From Mycoemilia scoparia (lineage: Eukaryota > Kickxellomycota > Kickxellomycetes > Kickxellales > Kickxellaceae): a stretch of DNA of 27,056 nt. Position numbers and translations under genes: made by a program. The first letter of the stretch is position 1. Each line of letters starts with the position of its first letter. Shown in pieces: positions 1-11,265 of this stretch. The notes under the pieces are model-generated. The model did not search any database. It was not told the DNA's origin and worked only from the letters and a program-made list of their open reading frames with translations. The stretch covers positions 1 through 27,056 of the forward strand of contig JANBPU010000217.1 in assembly GCA_027575805.1 (NCBI GenBank). Direction: 5' to 3'.

Positions 1-195
1 CTGGAGATGGTGCGAAGCAATGACCAACTTTTGGGGTATTTTGGATCGACATTGGATCGATCTGCAGCCCAAAAAAAAAAAAAAGAACCGCAGACAACCA
101 ACTCCTTACACTCTAACGAAGCAATGTTTGAAAACGAGAGATCCAGCTTGAACTTCTTTTGGAAACATTAAACTTCAACATTCCAAATCCTCGAC

Positions 196-317
196 ATATG
201 AGCTATTATTATTGAAGGGCGACCATCTGCTAACAAATGCCGACCGTACATTTGGTTGTTGTTGCTCCTATAATCGTTGGCCACCAAAAGGTACCCTTCA
301 AAAATCATGATCCATAT
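196..317. repeat. Family A MITE-like element, copy 1
   Basis: Short element flanked by inverted termini: it opens with ATATGAGCTATTATTATTGAAGGG and closes with the degenerate complement ending in TCAAAAATCATGATCCATAT. The interior has the family's core, a stretch like ATTTGGTTGTTGTTGCTCCTA followed by a TAATC block. The same ends and core recur near 1761, 6540, 16321, 18319, 23026 and 23896. It has no coding capacity, so it looks like a non-autonomous inverted-repeat element. Confidence 0.65.
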
Positions 318-355
318 TATGAATAAACTTCAAACAAACGCATTTAAAATTTAAA

Positions 356-599
356 ATATGGGTGGTTATTTTTAAAGGCGATCTTTTGGGAAGATTTCAT
401 TTGAGATCGAGTGTATGGTAAGCAGAAATAGACCCTCAGATTTTGGCTGAACCAACAGCTATTTTGTATGCAACTCCTGGGGGCATTTTGCCAAAGGCCA
501 TGTGAACGTTGAACGTTTGCTAATAATTGGTGATCACTCATTTGGCTGTTATAATCTTTGGCCGCCAAAAAAAATCTTTTCAAAAATCATGATTCATAC
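356..599. repeat. Family A element interrupted by shared segment C
   Basis: The left end (ATATGGGTGGTTATTTTTAAAGG) and right end (TTTTCAAAAATCATGATTCAT) are family A termini, but the element is about twice the usual length. The extra part, roughly 388-500, closely resembles 16604-16720: both contain gggaagatt, a block around gtatggta(a/g)gcagaaa, and gaccctcagattttggc. This is either an insertion into a family A copy or a longer family A relative from which shorter copies derive. Confidence 0.55.
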
Positions 600-772
600 T
601 TTATTCGCTAGACATTGGTTTTACATTGGGAACTACTAATTTAACTAAAAAAATGATTGTCCTACATAATAATCTTTAATCGATATAGAGTTGGAAACAA
701 TACAAAAATAAAAAATCAATTCGAATGACACGTATTTGTGGGTCCACACTTTTGAAGACAAAGAGACGACAT

Positions 773-1321
773 TTAAGACTTTTTTCTGGGAATGTCCTTG
801 GTTTTCATCTGTAGTTCTTCAAAGGATGTGATCTCCACTTCTTGATCGGCTTTAATCTAAACATGAGATATAGACGTCAAAATTATTAAATAATAGCCTC
901 ATTTCGCTCCTTCTTATTTTTCGTAGTGAATTTAACTTACTGCAGCTTCAGAGTGTGATGCAAGAAACTCGCTCCAGTTTGGAGCATGTTCAAAGGGACT
1001 CTCAGATTTCCCTATTTTAACCAGAAAAGCACCCCTTGAGATTAGCAAGCCAACATCTATAACTTTACTCTGTCCTGTCTGTAAACCATATATCATGTCA
1101 GCCGCAGCAACATTACCTTTAACAGCCTTGTTCTTTTCATCCAAAAACTTCTCGATATCTGCCTCATCGTGCATATGGCTGTTCGAAGACCTTTTGTTTG
1201 CAGACGTAGAAAACCAGCCACATCTTCCATTTATTTTGTCTGCAGTGATAAAGCTGGGCCTAAATAGACGACTGGAAACTGCAGCAGTGGTATAAAAACG
1301 ACCGAAGTAGGCACTTTGCAT
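773..1321 (-). CDS. Small, probably mitochondrial protein of unknown function (2 exons)
   Basis: Two exons encode 154 residues: exon 1 is 1321-941 (127 codons) and exon 2 is 856-773 (27 codons plus stop). They are separated by an 84-nt phase-0 intron (857-940) with a GTAAGT donor and a TTTAG acceptor. Without splicing, the frame stops immediately after the donor. The first 45 or so residues (MQSAYFGRFYTTAAVSSRLF and onward) are rich in Arg, Ser, aromatic and small residues with no acidic residue before an Asp near residue 28, which resembles a mitochondrial presequence. The remainder has a central hydrophobic segment (VIDVGLLISRGAFLVKIG) and a charged C-terminus ending in RKKS. I do not recognise the family. 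Matrix location is inferred from the N-terminus only. A TATA-like element lies about 130 bp upstream. Confidence 0.7.
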
Positions 1322-1452
1322 TTTTCTTGTTCTTCGTAGTGGACAAGTATAGTGGTGGGGTTGGATGAAATTGCTTGAAAATATAAAGACACTTGGAGAT
1401 CAACAGAAAGGAAAACACTCGTGTATAAACTTTGTACAGAGGCGGCTACGCT

Positions 1453-1460
1453 CTTTTATA
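1453..1460 (-). promoter_or_regulatory. TATA-like element upstream of the 773-1321 gene
   Basis: Read on the minus strand this is TATAAAAG, about 130 bp before the ATG at 1321. Position and orientation suit a core promoter for that gene; this is inferred from the motif alone. Confidence 0.4.
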
Positions 1461-1760
1461 CCTTCGCTGGCATCCAATAATTTTCAACAAATTGCTAGCT
1501 TTTTATGCCGATACCCTACAATAAAATAAACATAAAATCGATTACAGGCGAAGAAGTTAGAGTTGGAAGAAGGTCACGTCAGAATCAACGTGATGTCATG
1601 CCTATAAAGTTGGATTGGCCCAATCCCGCAGTTATGATCAATCATATTTTTAACCACTCCTTTTAAGCCTTCTAAATGATTGGAGATTCCTCGTTGGAGC
1701 CTTACATCACTACTACACTATCCCTTTGATTCTTTAAATTAGCATAGCAACAAATGTCTG

Positions 1761-1873
1761 GTATTTTTTGAAGAGTGCCTTTTGGTAGCCAGCGACTATA
1801 GGGACAACCACAGCCAAATGAGTGATCACAGCCTATTAGCAAATGGCCACCCTTCAAAAATAACTACCCATAT
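1761..1873. repeat. Family A MITE-like element, copy 3
   Basis: Starts with GTATTTTTTGAAGAGTG and ends with CCCTTCAAAAATAACTACCC then ATAT. The interior carries ACTATAGGGACAACCACAGC, the reverse complement of the family core seen at 23950-23975. It sits between the small mitochondrial-type gene and the ICE2-like gene. Confidence 0.65.
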
Positions 1874-1961
1874 TACTATTATTATTTAGAAAGCTAAACC
1901 AATACACACAGCAATACCACAACAATAAACACAATCCATTAGACATTTAAAGCCATTTTGA

Positions 1962-1962
<1 letters not shown>

Positions 1963-2001
<39 letters not shown>
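1963..2001. repeat. (AAT)n microsatellite
   Basis: About thirteen uninterrupted AAT/TAA units in the spacer just beyond the 3' end of the ICE2-like gene. Confidence 0.9.
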
Positions 2002-2002
<1 letters not shown>

Positions 2003-2057
2003 GCTATTTATTGTTGCAATAATAAATGCAAAAAAATATTAAATACATGTATGGAAT

Positions 2058-5000
2058 TTATACAACTGGGGAACCACCTCCCAGTTTAGTTCTTTTAGTA
2101 GCTTCAGAAGCGCCACTTTTGCTATGTCCATCAACATTTTCATTTGTATCTTGGCCGCCAAACATCGCTGCTGTCGTTGTTGCTGGCATAGATTTGAGGC
2201 TGTTCTTTTTACTCTGTTCACGCTTCCTCTTGTTTTTGTTTTTGTTCTTCTTTTTATTTTTACTACTGGTCTTGTTTTTGCCTCTGAAATTTTGGTTATT
2301 GTTCAATTTTTGCATTTTTGGGAATGTGTATGGCAATGTATTTGGTCCGCCAATCCATTTAGCTGGAATATATTCACTTCCTGGATCGGGGTTGCTTGGA
2401 ATATTACCAAGTCCATCTGGCTCAACGAATTTGGTAGAATCATCATTACCCTCTTCAGTAGTAGTAGTAGTATCAGCATCAGCCCCGTGCACCCTTCTAG
2501 ACCTAATGGGCCACCCAAGCAATTCGTATAAGTCGTATTTCTTTTCAACATTTCGGTTCCTAGTAACAGGTGGCGATGGAACATTCTGATCCTCCTTTTT
2601 CTCTTTGGATTTGGCCTTACTATCACTACCATCATTATTAGACAATCCGCAAAGAATTGACATGTCCCACTCGTTCTTGCGATGAACGAGCAAGTAATTA
2701 CCGCCAGATATATTATTTTGCAATTGGCCCAAAATATAGTGCAGGTACCGCATGGTTGTCTGGGGAATTGTCTGGGGATTAACGGTTGGCAAAATCTCTT
2801 TGACCGAACGTTGTTCAATCTGTACCAGCTCGTTGGTTCCAATATCAATATGGCCGATCAGCATACGCGATGCACCACGGATATAGCAGTTGAGCCACCA
2901 CTGGATCCTCTCAACATCAGTAACTTCCTCTGGTGCATAATCATAGAGGTACTCCAGCTTAGACTTCAATGTTAACGTCGTTGCTGCGGAGCTATTGGGA
3001 TCATCGTTTATATAGCCATGCACTTTGTACCGAATTAGTATCTTTATACCGTCCATTTCCCACAATGTATAATTCAGATTCGCACCACCTTCTGATTTAA
3101 TAGCTGAGCCAGAAGCTTCGATCTCTGCAATTTTTGGATCGCCATCTGTGTTGTTGGATTTTAATGGGATGGACTTGTTGCGGTCCAAAAGCAGAGATTG
3201 CAAAATGGCATCGTAATATAAAGTGTTGCGTTTGCGAGGTGTCAGTAGCTGAGTCGAAATTAAAGGCTTGTTTATAAATAATGTCTTGTTTTGTGTCTCT
3301 GGATTTTCTGATACTGTGAATGGAATGACTACATCGAATGGTTGAGAGTGCCGCAATAAAGCCAAGGACAAAAGTGAACTAGTCGAAATGGCAATATCCA
3401 CATTATTCTTCTCGCATAGTCTTTGCGCAATCTGATCCTGGCTAATTATTGGGATGCTGTTGGGTACTTTAAACCTATCTTTTGGAGCAGTTTTGGGTTT
3501 TTCGGATTCTTTAGTGTCAGGTTTTTCTGATATTTTCTTTCTGTTAGCTTTCTTTTCGTCGTCGCTACTGCTCTCATCACTATCGCTGCTAGTACTACTA
3601 CCATTTTCATTATTATCGCTTTCTGATGAGTATGATGACGATTCTGAGCTTTCATCATCACTGTCCTCATCATCATCCACATCCCAAGGGCAAAATTCTT
3701 CGGGAACGCCCTTTGGCAAAATCAGCCTGTTTACGTTACCACTGCCACCGTTAATATTTGCTGACTCTGGTAGATCAAATCGATAACAATTACCCTCTTG
3801 GAACAAAACCTTGATAAAGTTAAGCGAATGTTTGGTATCAGTTGTTCCTCCACGAATTGACAGGACCCGCTCAAACTTATAAAATCGCTGGTACTGTTTT
3901 GTAGCAAGCTTTCTTTCAAATTTCAACCACTTTTTAATTTGAACGTCGGCACTGTTTCGAATATATCCCAGCCTTGAGACTCCCTTGTTTCGTATAAATG
4001 CCTTATAGCTGCGCTTTTCAAATTCTATTTTGTGCTTAAGCTTTTCGTATAATGATTTTTCGGCTGGGCTTAGTGGAACTGGCGGATTTGCCCAAACTCT
4101 TTTGTGAAGGGTAATATACTGACTCTGCTCCTCGGCAGTTATAGTAGAAACTCTCCCATCATAAAGATCTTCGATATTTATTCTATTATTTAGCTTTTCA
4201 TTGTCCTCATCATCGCCATTGACATTAGGAATTTCTGGAATAAATGTTTCTTCATCATCGCTTCCTTGTCCTTCCTTTAGATTTTGTTTGAACTGCTTCC
4301 TATCCCTCTCAACCGTATATTCGGTGATTGGGATTCCTTGGGCTGCTTGAACTGCTATTGCCATGTCCAAAGGAATACTAGACGGAAGTGTGACTTCTTT
4401 GAGGGTTAATATTCTCGGGCTCTGTGGTTGGCTGACATTTTTCTTTGTTAGAGATGAAATGGTTCCATTTTTTGGTGAATTCAAACCGTTATCCAAATTT
4501 GCACTAATATTCGGCAATGAAATGCTTTTGGTGTTTGTGGGTTTCTGTTTGTTGTTTTGTTTTATCGGACTTTTTGGGCCCGGTGTTGGTGTTTTAGGCA
4601 TCTGCCTATTTTCTTGTATCTTTCTGGCCGATGATGGAGACATGGTAGGTTCGCCATTTTGTTTATTGATTGTCTTTTGCTGCTTTGAAGTCGCTCTCTC
4701 TGGTGTCTCTGCAGGGTTCTGTGGTTTCTTTTCTTGCTGGGCGCTCTTTACTGGTTGCTGAGGGGATAATGTGTTTGGTAATGAATCTCGGTATTTGGCA
4801 ATTGCATCTTTAAGACTGTATCGTTCCCAAGCCTCTTCAGTTATAAAGACATCGTCCGAAGGCAATGACAAGACGTGGGCTTTGCGATATTCATTCTCTA
4901 GCCTTTTGACCTCCTCGATAGTTATGGGGACCATAGCATCGTTTGTTCCCGTTCTTCTTGGGGTTGTGGATGGCGTCTTGGACTGGTCGCTAGATAAGGT

Positions 5001-6235
5001 AAGCCTGCGTCCGCCACCAGTAAAATTTAGTCTCAGTTTTCTGGGACTTTTTTTGCTGTCAATGCTTGTCCGTGATCGTTGCCTGGTTACAATTCCTTTT
5101 GGGGAATCCGGCAATTGCCTTGGTTTTTCTTGAGCACCTCCATCCCCTTCAACCACAGAAGATATTTGATCTTTATCAGTATCCTTGGTGGAATCAGCAA
5201 TACTTTTGCCTTTTGTGCCTGTTGTAGTTGGCATATCTTCCTGGTTTGTAGTTACGGTATTGACTTGAGAGGCACCATCATCATCATCATCATCATCATC
5301 AATTTCCATGCCATCTTTGGCATTAACATCATAATCATTTGTATCGGCATCCTCAAACATGTCGCTGCCCTCACTATCCGATAACATATCCCCAAAGAGT
5401 TCGATCTCTTCAGAGTTTTCCATCTTGCTTTGCATAATAGAAGATTCTCTCCGAGAGAGCATCTCATTCATCCGATGGTCATCATCAACCTCTTCAAATA
5501 CATCGTCAAATAGCTGATTCGTATCTTCAGAGTCTTCGGCGTTATTATCACTGACCATCTCTCGCAATGAGTCATTCATATTATCAGCCTCTTCTTGGTC
5601 GTTATCTTTGTGTTTTTCCTGAGTATCTGGCTCTATATCTTGCTCGACATTGGCCTGATTGGGGACAGTATCCTCGATGGGGTCTTTATTATCTTCGTTG
5701 TCTTTCTGTGTTTTGTCAGCCGAGTCATTTTTGGCATTCTCTTTATTTAATATAAGTAGTTCTGGCATACTTGGCTCCTCTACTTCCTCCGTTTGCATTT
5801 CTGTCCCGCCTGCTGTAGGATCTGTTTGAGGTTTGGTGGCAGTTGTAGTGATAGTATTAGTATTATTAGTACCAGCAACATCCTCAGTACTCGGGTCAGC
5901 ATCCTCTTTCGGCTGTTCCTTTTCTGGTTGTCGGGTATTTAAAGGCGATTTCGACCTTTCTTTTATTCTAGCGCTAGCTCTTCTTTGTGGTGCTTTTGGC
6001 TAAATTGAAAAATAAATATGCATAATTTCTGAATTAATACCACACATTTTCCTGAAAGGTCTGTTTAACACTGGTTGTAGACTGTCAAAAATAACAATAA
6101 CTAACTAACCCTTTCAGCCTCTTCATTATGAATAGTATTTTCGTTCTTTGCTATTGAACCCGAACGCGCCCGTGTACTTGGCTTTTGCTCTTTATCTTTA
6201 TTTTCATCCTCCACGGTGCGATTTCTTAAATGCAT
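2058..6235 (-). CDS. ICE2: Little elongation complex subunit 2 (ICE2/NARG2) homologue (2 exons)
   Basis: Exon 1 is 6235-6110 (42 codons, starting MHLRNRTVED). A 110-nt phase-0 intron (6000-6109; GTTAGT donor, TTTAG acceptor) leads to exon 2, 5999-2058, giving 1355 residues. The N-terminal half is disordered, very acidic (an eight-Asp run near residues 276-283) and rich in SP motifs. A conserved-looking helical block of charged and aromatic residues lies near 645-760, followed by a Ser/Asp/Glu-rich linker. The C-terminal domain, about 885-1240, matches in order the ICE2/NARG2 C-terminal domain as I know it from animals: DIAISTSSL, ILIRYKVHG, KLEYLYDYAPEEV, GHIDIGTNEL, YLLVHRKNEWDMSI, YDLYELLGWP, YIPAKW, LPYTFPK. 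The last 80 residues are Lys/Asn-rich and suit a nuclear localisation signal. In animals ICE2 works with ICE1 and ELL in Pol II and Pol III transcription of snRNA genes; the same nuclear role here is inferred. It is longer than the animal protein (about 980 residues), mainly in the disordered N-terminus. Confidence 0.8.
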
Positions 6236-6539
6236 GAGATAGTTGAAAACGTGTCTGTGTGTTACTTGAGCCAGCAACACCAGAAAAAATTAAATAAATT
6301 TGCCTTGGAAAAATTGAATTGAGTGAGACAGGTTAAAAATTCAGTAGCTTCTGTTTGGTATCACACTACTTTTTTCACAGCTACAGCTTGAACAAAGAAA
6401 CAGTTGTGTTTTTTCTGATGTCATTGACCAAATCAAATATTGATTTGATTCTCAGCAACCCCCTGATCCCTAGCTTTTTTAACCTTGATAACAGCACTGA
6501 CACATGAACATACGATCCATATGTTAATATAGGAATCGT

Positions 6540-6653
6540 GATGATGGTATTTTTTTTCTCTACTAAATATGAGTGATTTTTAGTAAAACTGAACATACAT
6601 TTGGCTGTGATTGCCCCTATAATCACTCACTCTTCAAAAACTACTTCCCACAT
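6540..6653. repeat. Family A MITE-like element, copy 4
   Basis: Has the family core ACATTTGGCTGTGATTGCCC then CTATAATCAC, and a right end CTTCAAAAACTACTTCCCACAT. The left end is degraded (GATGGTATTTTTTTTC). It lies about 300 bp upstream of the ICE2-like start. Confidence 0.55.
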
Positions 6654-6911
6654 GTTTTTTCTTTTAAAATACCAATAATAATAATAATAATGTCGCCTCC
6701 TTTACATCCTGATCAGCTGCAAAGTGTCAATTCGTGGATATTGCCAAAAGGAACGTGGCACTTTTAGCTTTTTTTCTCTGACCTCCTCAAAAGCACGCGC
6801 TATTTTATTTAAGCCAAGCTAAAATTTGAGCTTCTTTCACATGCCAACAAATAACTAGCCTAGATTTATACCTTAAGGTACATATGTAAGGCTTAAGTGA
6901 CTTCTTTTGAT

Positions 6912-6984
6912 ATATGGTGATTAGTATGCAAGTTGAAACTGGCCTACTAGTAGAACTTGGTCCTTCAAAAATAACTACCCATAT
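6912..6984. repeat. Short, internally deleted family A element
   Basis: Bounded by ATATGG and by CCTTCAAAAATAACTACCC then ATAT, with only a remnant interior (GGCCTACTAGTAGAACTTGG, compare the ACTAGTA palindrome of copies at 18400 and 23930). The core ATTTGGCTGTGATT block is missing. Confidence 0.5.
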
Positions 6985-7796
6985 GTGCTTTGACCTTTTA
7001 AGCCATGATGGTTGAATGCAAACAAACAACTTTACACATAGAAACCAGTTTTATGGCATATAGCAATATGTGACTATACAAAGCAAATGCGGGGGTACTA
7101 TTAGAGAGAAATGGTGTATACTAGTGAGCCCGGGTATGAGCCTTGTGTAAGGCTTTGAGTAACTTTCAGGATATTATTCATTGTAACGGAAAATCTGCGT
7201 TATGCATATTTTATTGTTACTATCGCACATCCAAGACTGATGCTTCTTGTCAGCCGCGTTTATGGTGGAATATCGAATAATGGTATGTGGTTTATTGTGC
7301 TTAGAAAACACCCGGTCTTATGTTAAAAATAAGAGAGGTGGTATATTAAATGCTCTCAGTGTTGAATGTTTGATAATTGCATACCAGCATTGTATGCTGA
7401 GCATGCCAAAATAGTAGTAGTTGCTAAATATGTTGTGTTTCGACTGGTTCTAGAAATAGCGTGTTTCTGAATTAAAGATATGTTTTCAACAAAAATGGCA
7501 AAAGGTTCAAAGTAAAGCAGATGGTGTTTAAAGGTAAAAAGCCACGAGCTTTAAGCAACATGGCTTTCCAGATTCTAAACAATAGCCTATTTGTCAAGAA
7601 ACAATAGAAAACCCAAACAGTTGGCAGTATTTATTGATCATTGCCATCAGTCGCGTTATAAAGCAGTAACCAAATTTACTTTTAAAAGATAGTTCACAAT
7701 CAACATTGTTTAAAGGCTCAAAGTTAAGCTTTAGTAGTTCCAACAATACTTTTCAAAGTCAAAGGTAGTCAAGGAGAGCTTGTTTTCTCTCAACCA

Positions 7797-7952
7797 TATG
7801 GCTGAGTCTCCTCTAAAAGGGTACTAGGGAAGTCCCTCGAATACTAATCAATCATCACTGAGACTCCAGATAAAATGTAGGGTTATGGACTGATTTGCAG
7901 GGAATGCGCGAGCGCGCCCGTCTGTTCCCTTTTTGTGGAAAGCATGCCAAAT
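7797..7952 (+). repeat. Family B MITE-like element, copy 1
   Basis: Reads ATATGGCTGAGTCTCCTCTA at the left and ends TTTTTGTGGAAAGCATGCCA then AAT. Between them are AATCATCACTGAGACTCCAG and GATTTGCAGGGAATG, both shared with copies at 16891, 18981, 22583 and 23742. Terminal inverted repeats have the form ATATGGCA(G/A)AGTCTCC. No coding capacity. Confidence 0.6.
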
Positions 7953-8578
7953 AGAAGCTAGTGAACGTTTATATTAATGCACAGTCAGTCCAACTTCTAA
8001 AGTGGGAAGCAGAGCCAAGTTTGTGGCCTGATTTCAGCAGACCACCAGTGCATATACATTGAAAGCTGATAAACAGGATTCGATGACAACAAGATAGTTG
8101 AAAATGGGATTCGCTTTATGGCAGGATAAAGACTCACTCTGGGTCCAGCTTTCGGTCATTATTGCACTGGGAAGCGCTGCAAAGCCCAAACGCAAAGTAT
8201 GCTCAACCCAAACAAAAGATCCAAGTTGGGTAGTGTGGAAAAGGGTGCTCTCATTCTGAGGCGCGCCGGCAAGCAGTTCAGAAAGCAGACATCAAAGAGC
8301 CTCGGCATCAAACTGGTAATCATCAAAGGAATCCACCACCAGCAGCCCCCCTCTGTGTGTCCTTTCTGTCTGGCATTAGGTGATCCTCCATTTATACCTC
8401 TCGGTCCTTAGTGTGACAATAACGGCCGCCTGTTGTGTGGTCTATTCATTGTTTGCAAGAAAATGCCAGACTGGTTTTGTAAGATAATAAGCTTGTAGTG
8501 AATAGCCCACAGTCTAACAAATTTATAAACAGTAGCAAAGAAGGACTTTAAGTCCATTTTGCTTATTCTAGCTCTCCA

Positions 8579-8583
<5 letters not shown>

Positions 8584-8612
<29 letters not shown>
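8584..8612 (+). repeat. (CT)n microsatellite / pyrimidine tract
   Basis: Pure TC repeat followed by further pyrimidine-rich sequence to about 8700, 250 bp upstream of the proline-rich exon. CT-rich stretches are common in strong fungal promoters, so a promoter role is possible. Confidence 0.85.
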
Positions 8613-8615
<3 letters not shown>

Positions 8616-8794
8616 ATCTCCTCACCTTTACACTATTTCCCTTCTAAGCCTTCTTTGCGCAACCCTAGTTTTCCTTTTAAATCCTACTTTTCATCCCTCT
8701 CTATAGAAATCGTTTCTAACGCGTGCGCGCTATTTTATAAATTGAATATATATACCAAGCCTGGTCCTTGCTATATATAATCATATATTTCTAC

Positions 8795-8802
8795 TATAAA
8801 AG
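8795..8802 (+). promoter_or_regulatory. TATA-like element for the proline-rich first exon
   Basis: TATAAAAG lies 72 bp before the ATG at 8867, a good distance for a core promoter. It supports independent transcription starting upstream of the proline-rich exon. Confidence 0.5.
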
Positions 8803-8866
8803 GCTTGTTTTTCAGAAAAATCCAAACTCCTTTTAAAGCATTGTATAGCTGCTGTCGATATTCGTA

Positions 8867-9350
8867 ATGAAAGCAAAATTTCTGACTATTTTGGCAATAC
8901 TCCAGGTGTTGGGAGGTCCTGCAATGGCTCAGCCTCAAAAGTGCTTGGCTCCCACTAACGTTGTGAGTCCCACCGGCCTGGTTCCAATTGTACCACCACC
9001 CTCGCCAAAGCCTCACAAGAAGTGCCGTGCTCCTGGTAACACTCTGGTTCCTGCACCTCCTCCTAGCGTTCCAACCGACAACAACGGCGGCAATGTTCCA
9101 CCACCTGCCTATCCACAACCAATTCCAACTCCTTCGCCCGCCCCAGCTCCGGCTCCAGTCAATCCTGCTCCTCAGAACACTCCTGACAACAACTCCGTTG
9201 TCTATCCTTCTATTCCACCAACTCCACCACCTGTCTCCCCACCTTCTCCTCCTACGCCCGAATCGCCAAAGCCACAACCACAGCCATCTCCTGAGCCTTC
9301 GCCCAGTCCTGCACCATCATCGCCTCCAACACCACCAAGTCCAACACCAG
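8867..9350 (+). CDS. Secreted proline-rich N-terminal exon, probably the first exon of a long GH17 isoform
   Basis: The exon encodes 161 residues plus one base. It begins with a clear signal peptide (MKAKFLTILAILQVLGGPAMA, cleavage probably after the final Ala). Two short Cys motifs follow, QKCLAPTNV and KKCRAPGN, then about 110 residues of Pro/Ser/Thr/Ala-rich sequence typical of an extended, O-mannosylated cell-wall linker. Proline-rich coding stops exactly at the CCAG|GTAAAT donor (9350/9351). Reading on gives only an unrelated tail ending at 9391, so splicing is favoured. The exon ends in phase 1. No convincing proline-rich or other exon was found in the next 2 kb, but two acceptors in the GH17 ORF (before 11396 and before 11411) restore the frame and would give 451- or 446-residue proteins. 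A separate 174-residue protein ending at 9391 is the alternative. Confidence 0.65.
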
Positions 9351-11265
9351 GTAAATATCATCTACATTTATTATCATTATCTATTTCCTAATTCAAATTA
9401 TTCCAAATCCACCCGCTCCTTTTTATATATTATACATACTTGTGCCCACGCATTTCTGCCACCATGATATGTGTGAGCAATGATGCTGGTAGGCACACAC
9501 GTCCAAATGTATGAGGACGCCATGCACATCCACAGATGCCCATATAAACACACAAAAAGTCCACACAGACAGACAGACAGACAAAAGGCAGATTCGCAGC
9601 GAGATACCTATGATTTTGTTAAACAATGACATACATTGTGTTTTCCAAGAAATTCACGATTTCTATATTCAACGACATATCTTTCCTTATTCGTCTGATC
9701 AATCTCTTGCCACCACACATGCACCCACAGACATCCATTCTCTGACACAAGTTCGTGCATCCGTGGGATTCGCATATGGGCTTCCTGATTAACCTAATTG
9801 AAGGATGCGAGGGTTTCGTTACTCCAGTTATCATCACTGCTGCTACAACGAGAACCTCAAATCTATTATCAATTATACCACAAGAAGGGGGGAAATTGGG
9901 CTGCAATGCGGCCTTCTTTATCTTTTTTGGATTTTGTGGCGATTTGAGAAGTTTATTTGTGTGCGGCGTACATACATACATTTGCTTCATTTCATCGTTG
10001 CACTCACGTTTGTAAATGAGTATGAGCGTGTTCATGCTAAATTTCGAGCATCATACATCTCCGTCAATGCCGTTGCGATCCACCCTCATGGACACAACAC
10101 GCCTCTTTCCAGCTTGAGATGTAACACAGGTTTAGTCTCTTTGTTACGAGTATCGAGCTATGGTGGGATTTTCATCCATATCAAAGAGCTACGTGATGTG
10201 TAAAGCAAAAAAGCGAGCCAGAGATTGGTCTTTTGAATCGGATTCCAAAGATAGATTGCTGGGGTCAAGGTTCAGGATCGCTCATAGCTTTACTAATACC
10301 AGATCCTAGTGGACCAGAAAATGCGAAAGGCGGAGAGTAAACGATGCCCATTGTCTGTGTCTGTGTCTGTCTGTCTATCAGTGCCTCTATGTGGTGGTCT
10401 TCCATTATGTGTGTATGGACATTTGTGGAACATATACAAGTTCTTGTGTGGGAGCGCTGCGTATACATATATTTACAATACCTGTTCAATACATGTATTC
10501 GTATGTGTGGGGGACCACAACACGCCAGCGGCAGCATTTAATATCAAATAATTGCTAGTTTTTTGGGTCCCACATTCTTCTCAGCCCAATTCTACAAACC
10601 ATGCCAGCAACAACTTGTTAAATGAGAATCCTGCACGTTTTGTTGACACAATCTCTTTCCAGTTCTCTTCTCAAAGTACTGAGATGGCTGATACACACTT
10701 TCCCTCTCGCCAGTACAGTCGTACAGCCATTGGAGAAGCGTCAATCATAGTGCAAAATAAAGGGTTTGCTCAATGATTGAGTATACACTCATTTCTAATG
10801 TGCTGTTGCGGCCTGCCTTCTAAAACATTTACTATACCACGTCTTTATTTTCCCTTCCATTTCCCTTCTCTCTTATACCCATATCCTTTAAATATCCCTG
10901 CTTGTCCGTCTGCCCAGCCTCTCCTCAATTTCGTGTTTCCACATATTTGTAGAGATAGATTCTCTCTTCCTTTACTCCTAAACTTAGAACTTCCTTGTCT
11001 TCTGTCGCTTCACTCTTTAACTGCATTTACATATAAGCAACTGTACTCACCCTTGGGTTCTCTTGCTCTTGCTCTTTTTTGTACTCACTAACTAATCTCT
11101 CTGCTATCTTCTTTTCTGCTTCTACTTATTATCAACTCTCCTCGATCAACTCGACGTGTATTGACTGTGCTGTAATATCATCTCTGGTTGCTCCTTACCG
11201 CCACATCTCGCTCACCTCGCTTAAACGCTGCTACTGCTACTACTGCTGCTCTCATAATTATTAAA
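9351..11265 (+). other. Probable long intron containing an internal promoter
   Basis: About 1.9 kb without a convincing gene. It holds a CAGA tract near 9564-9582, a GTCT tract near 10358-10376, and from about 10830 to 11250 a pyrimidine-rich stretch resembling a fungal promoter leader just before the GH17 ATG at 11266. If the proline-rich exon is spliced to GH17, most of this is a roughly 2.05-kb intron, far longer than the 84-374 nt introns in the rest of the window. If the two are separate genes, it is an intergenic region plus promoter. Open frames here (9619-10035 minus, 9805-10203 plus) are unrecognised and look like noise. Confidence 0.45.

Larger units (their letters stand above)
1..772. 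other. Gene-free left flank
   Basis: Apart from the two family A copies at 196-317 and 356-599 and an A run at 70-84, nothing here has convincing coding character. The longest open frame (344-583, minus) lies inside repeat sequence and reads as noise. No RNA gene was recognised. Confidence 0.5.
6236..8866. other. Long intergenic region with no recognised gene
   Basis: This divergent spacer separates the ICE2-like gene from the proline-rich exon. It holds family A copies (6540-6653, 6912-6984), a family B copy (7797-7952), a CT microsatellite and the downstream promoter elements. The open frame at 8199-8411 is not recognisable and lacks supporting splice or compositional signals. I see nothing else in about 7000-7790 or 7960-8550. 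Confidence 0.5.

Noticed and set aside
1290..1298. TATAAAAA on the plus strand
   Set aside because: It lies inside the first exon of the minus-strand gene and no plus-strand gene follows.
2026..5755. Several open frames on the plus strand and in other minus frames across the ICE2-like gene
   Set aside because: They are shadows of the acidic and Lys-rich repeats of the real 1355-residue reading frame, with low-complexity translations and no family signal.
8199..8411. 70-residue plus-strand open frame with basic composition
   Set aside because: No recognisable domain, no splice or promoter signals, and the surrounding sequence looks non-coding.
9511..10203. Open frames on both strands after the proline-rich exon
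   Set aside because: They include simple tandem repeats and read as noise. Joining the 9350 donor to nearby acceptors (for example after 9492) gives no sensible protein.
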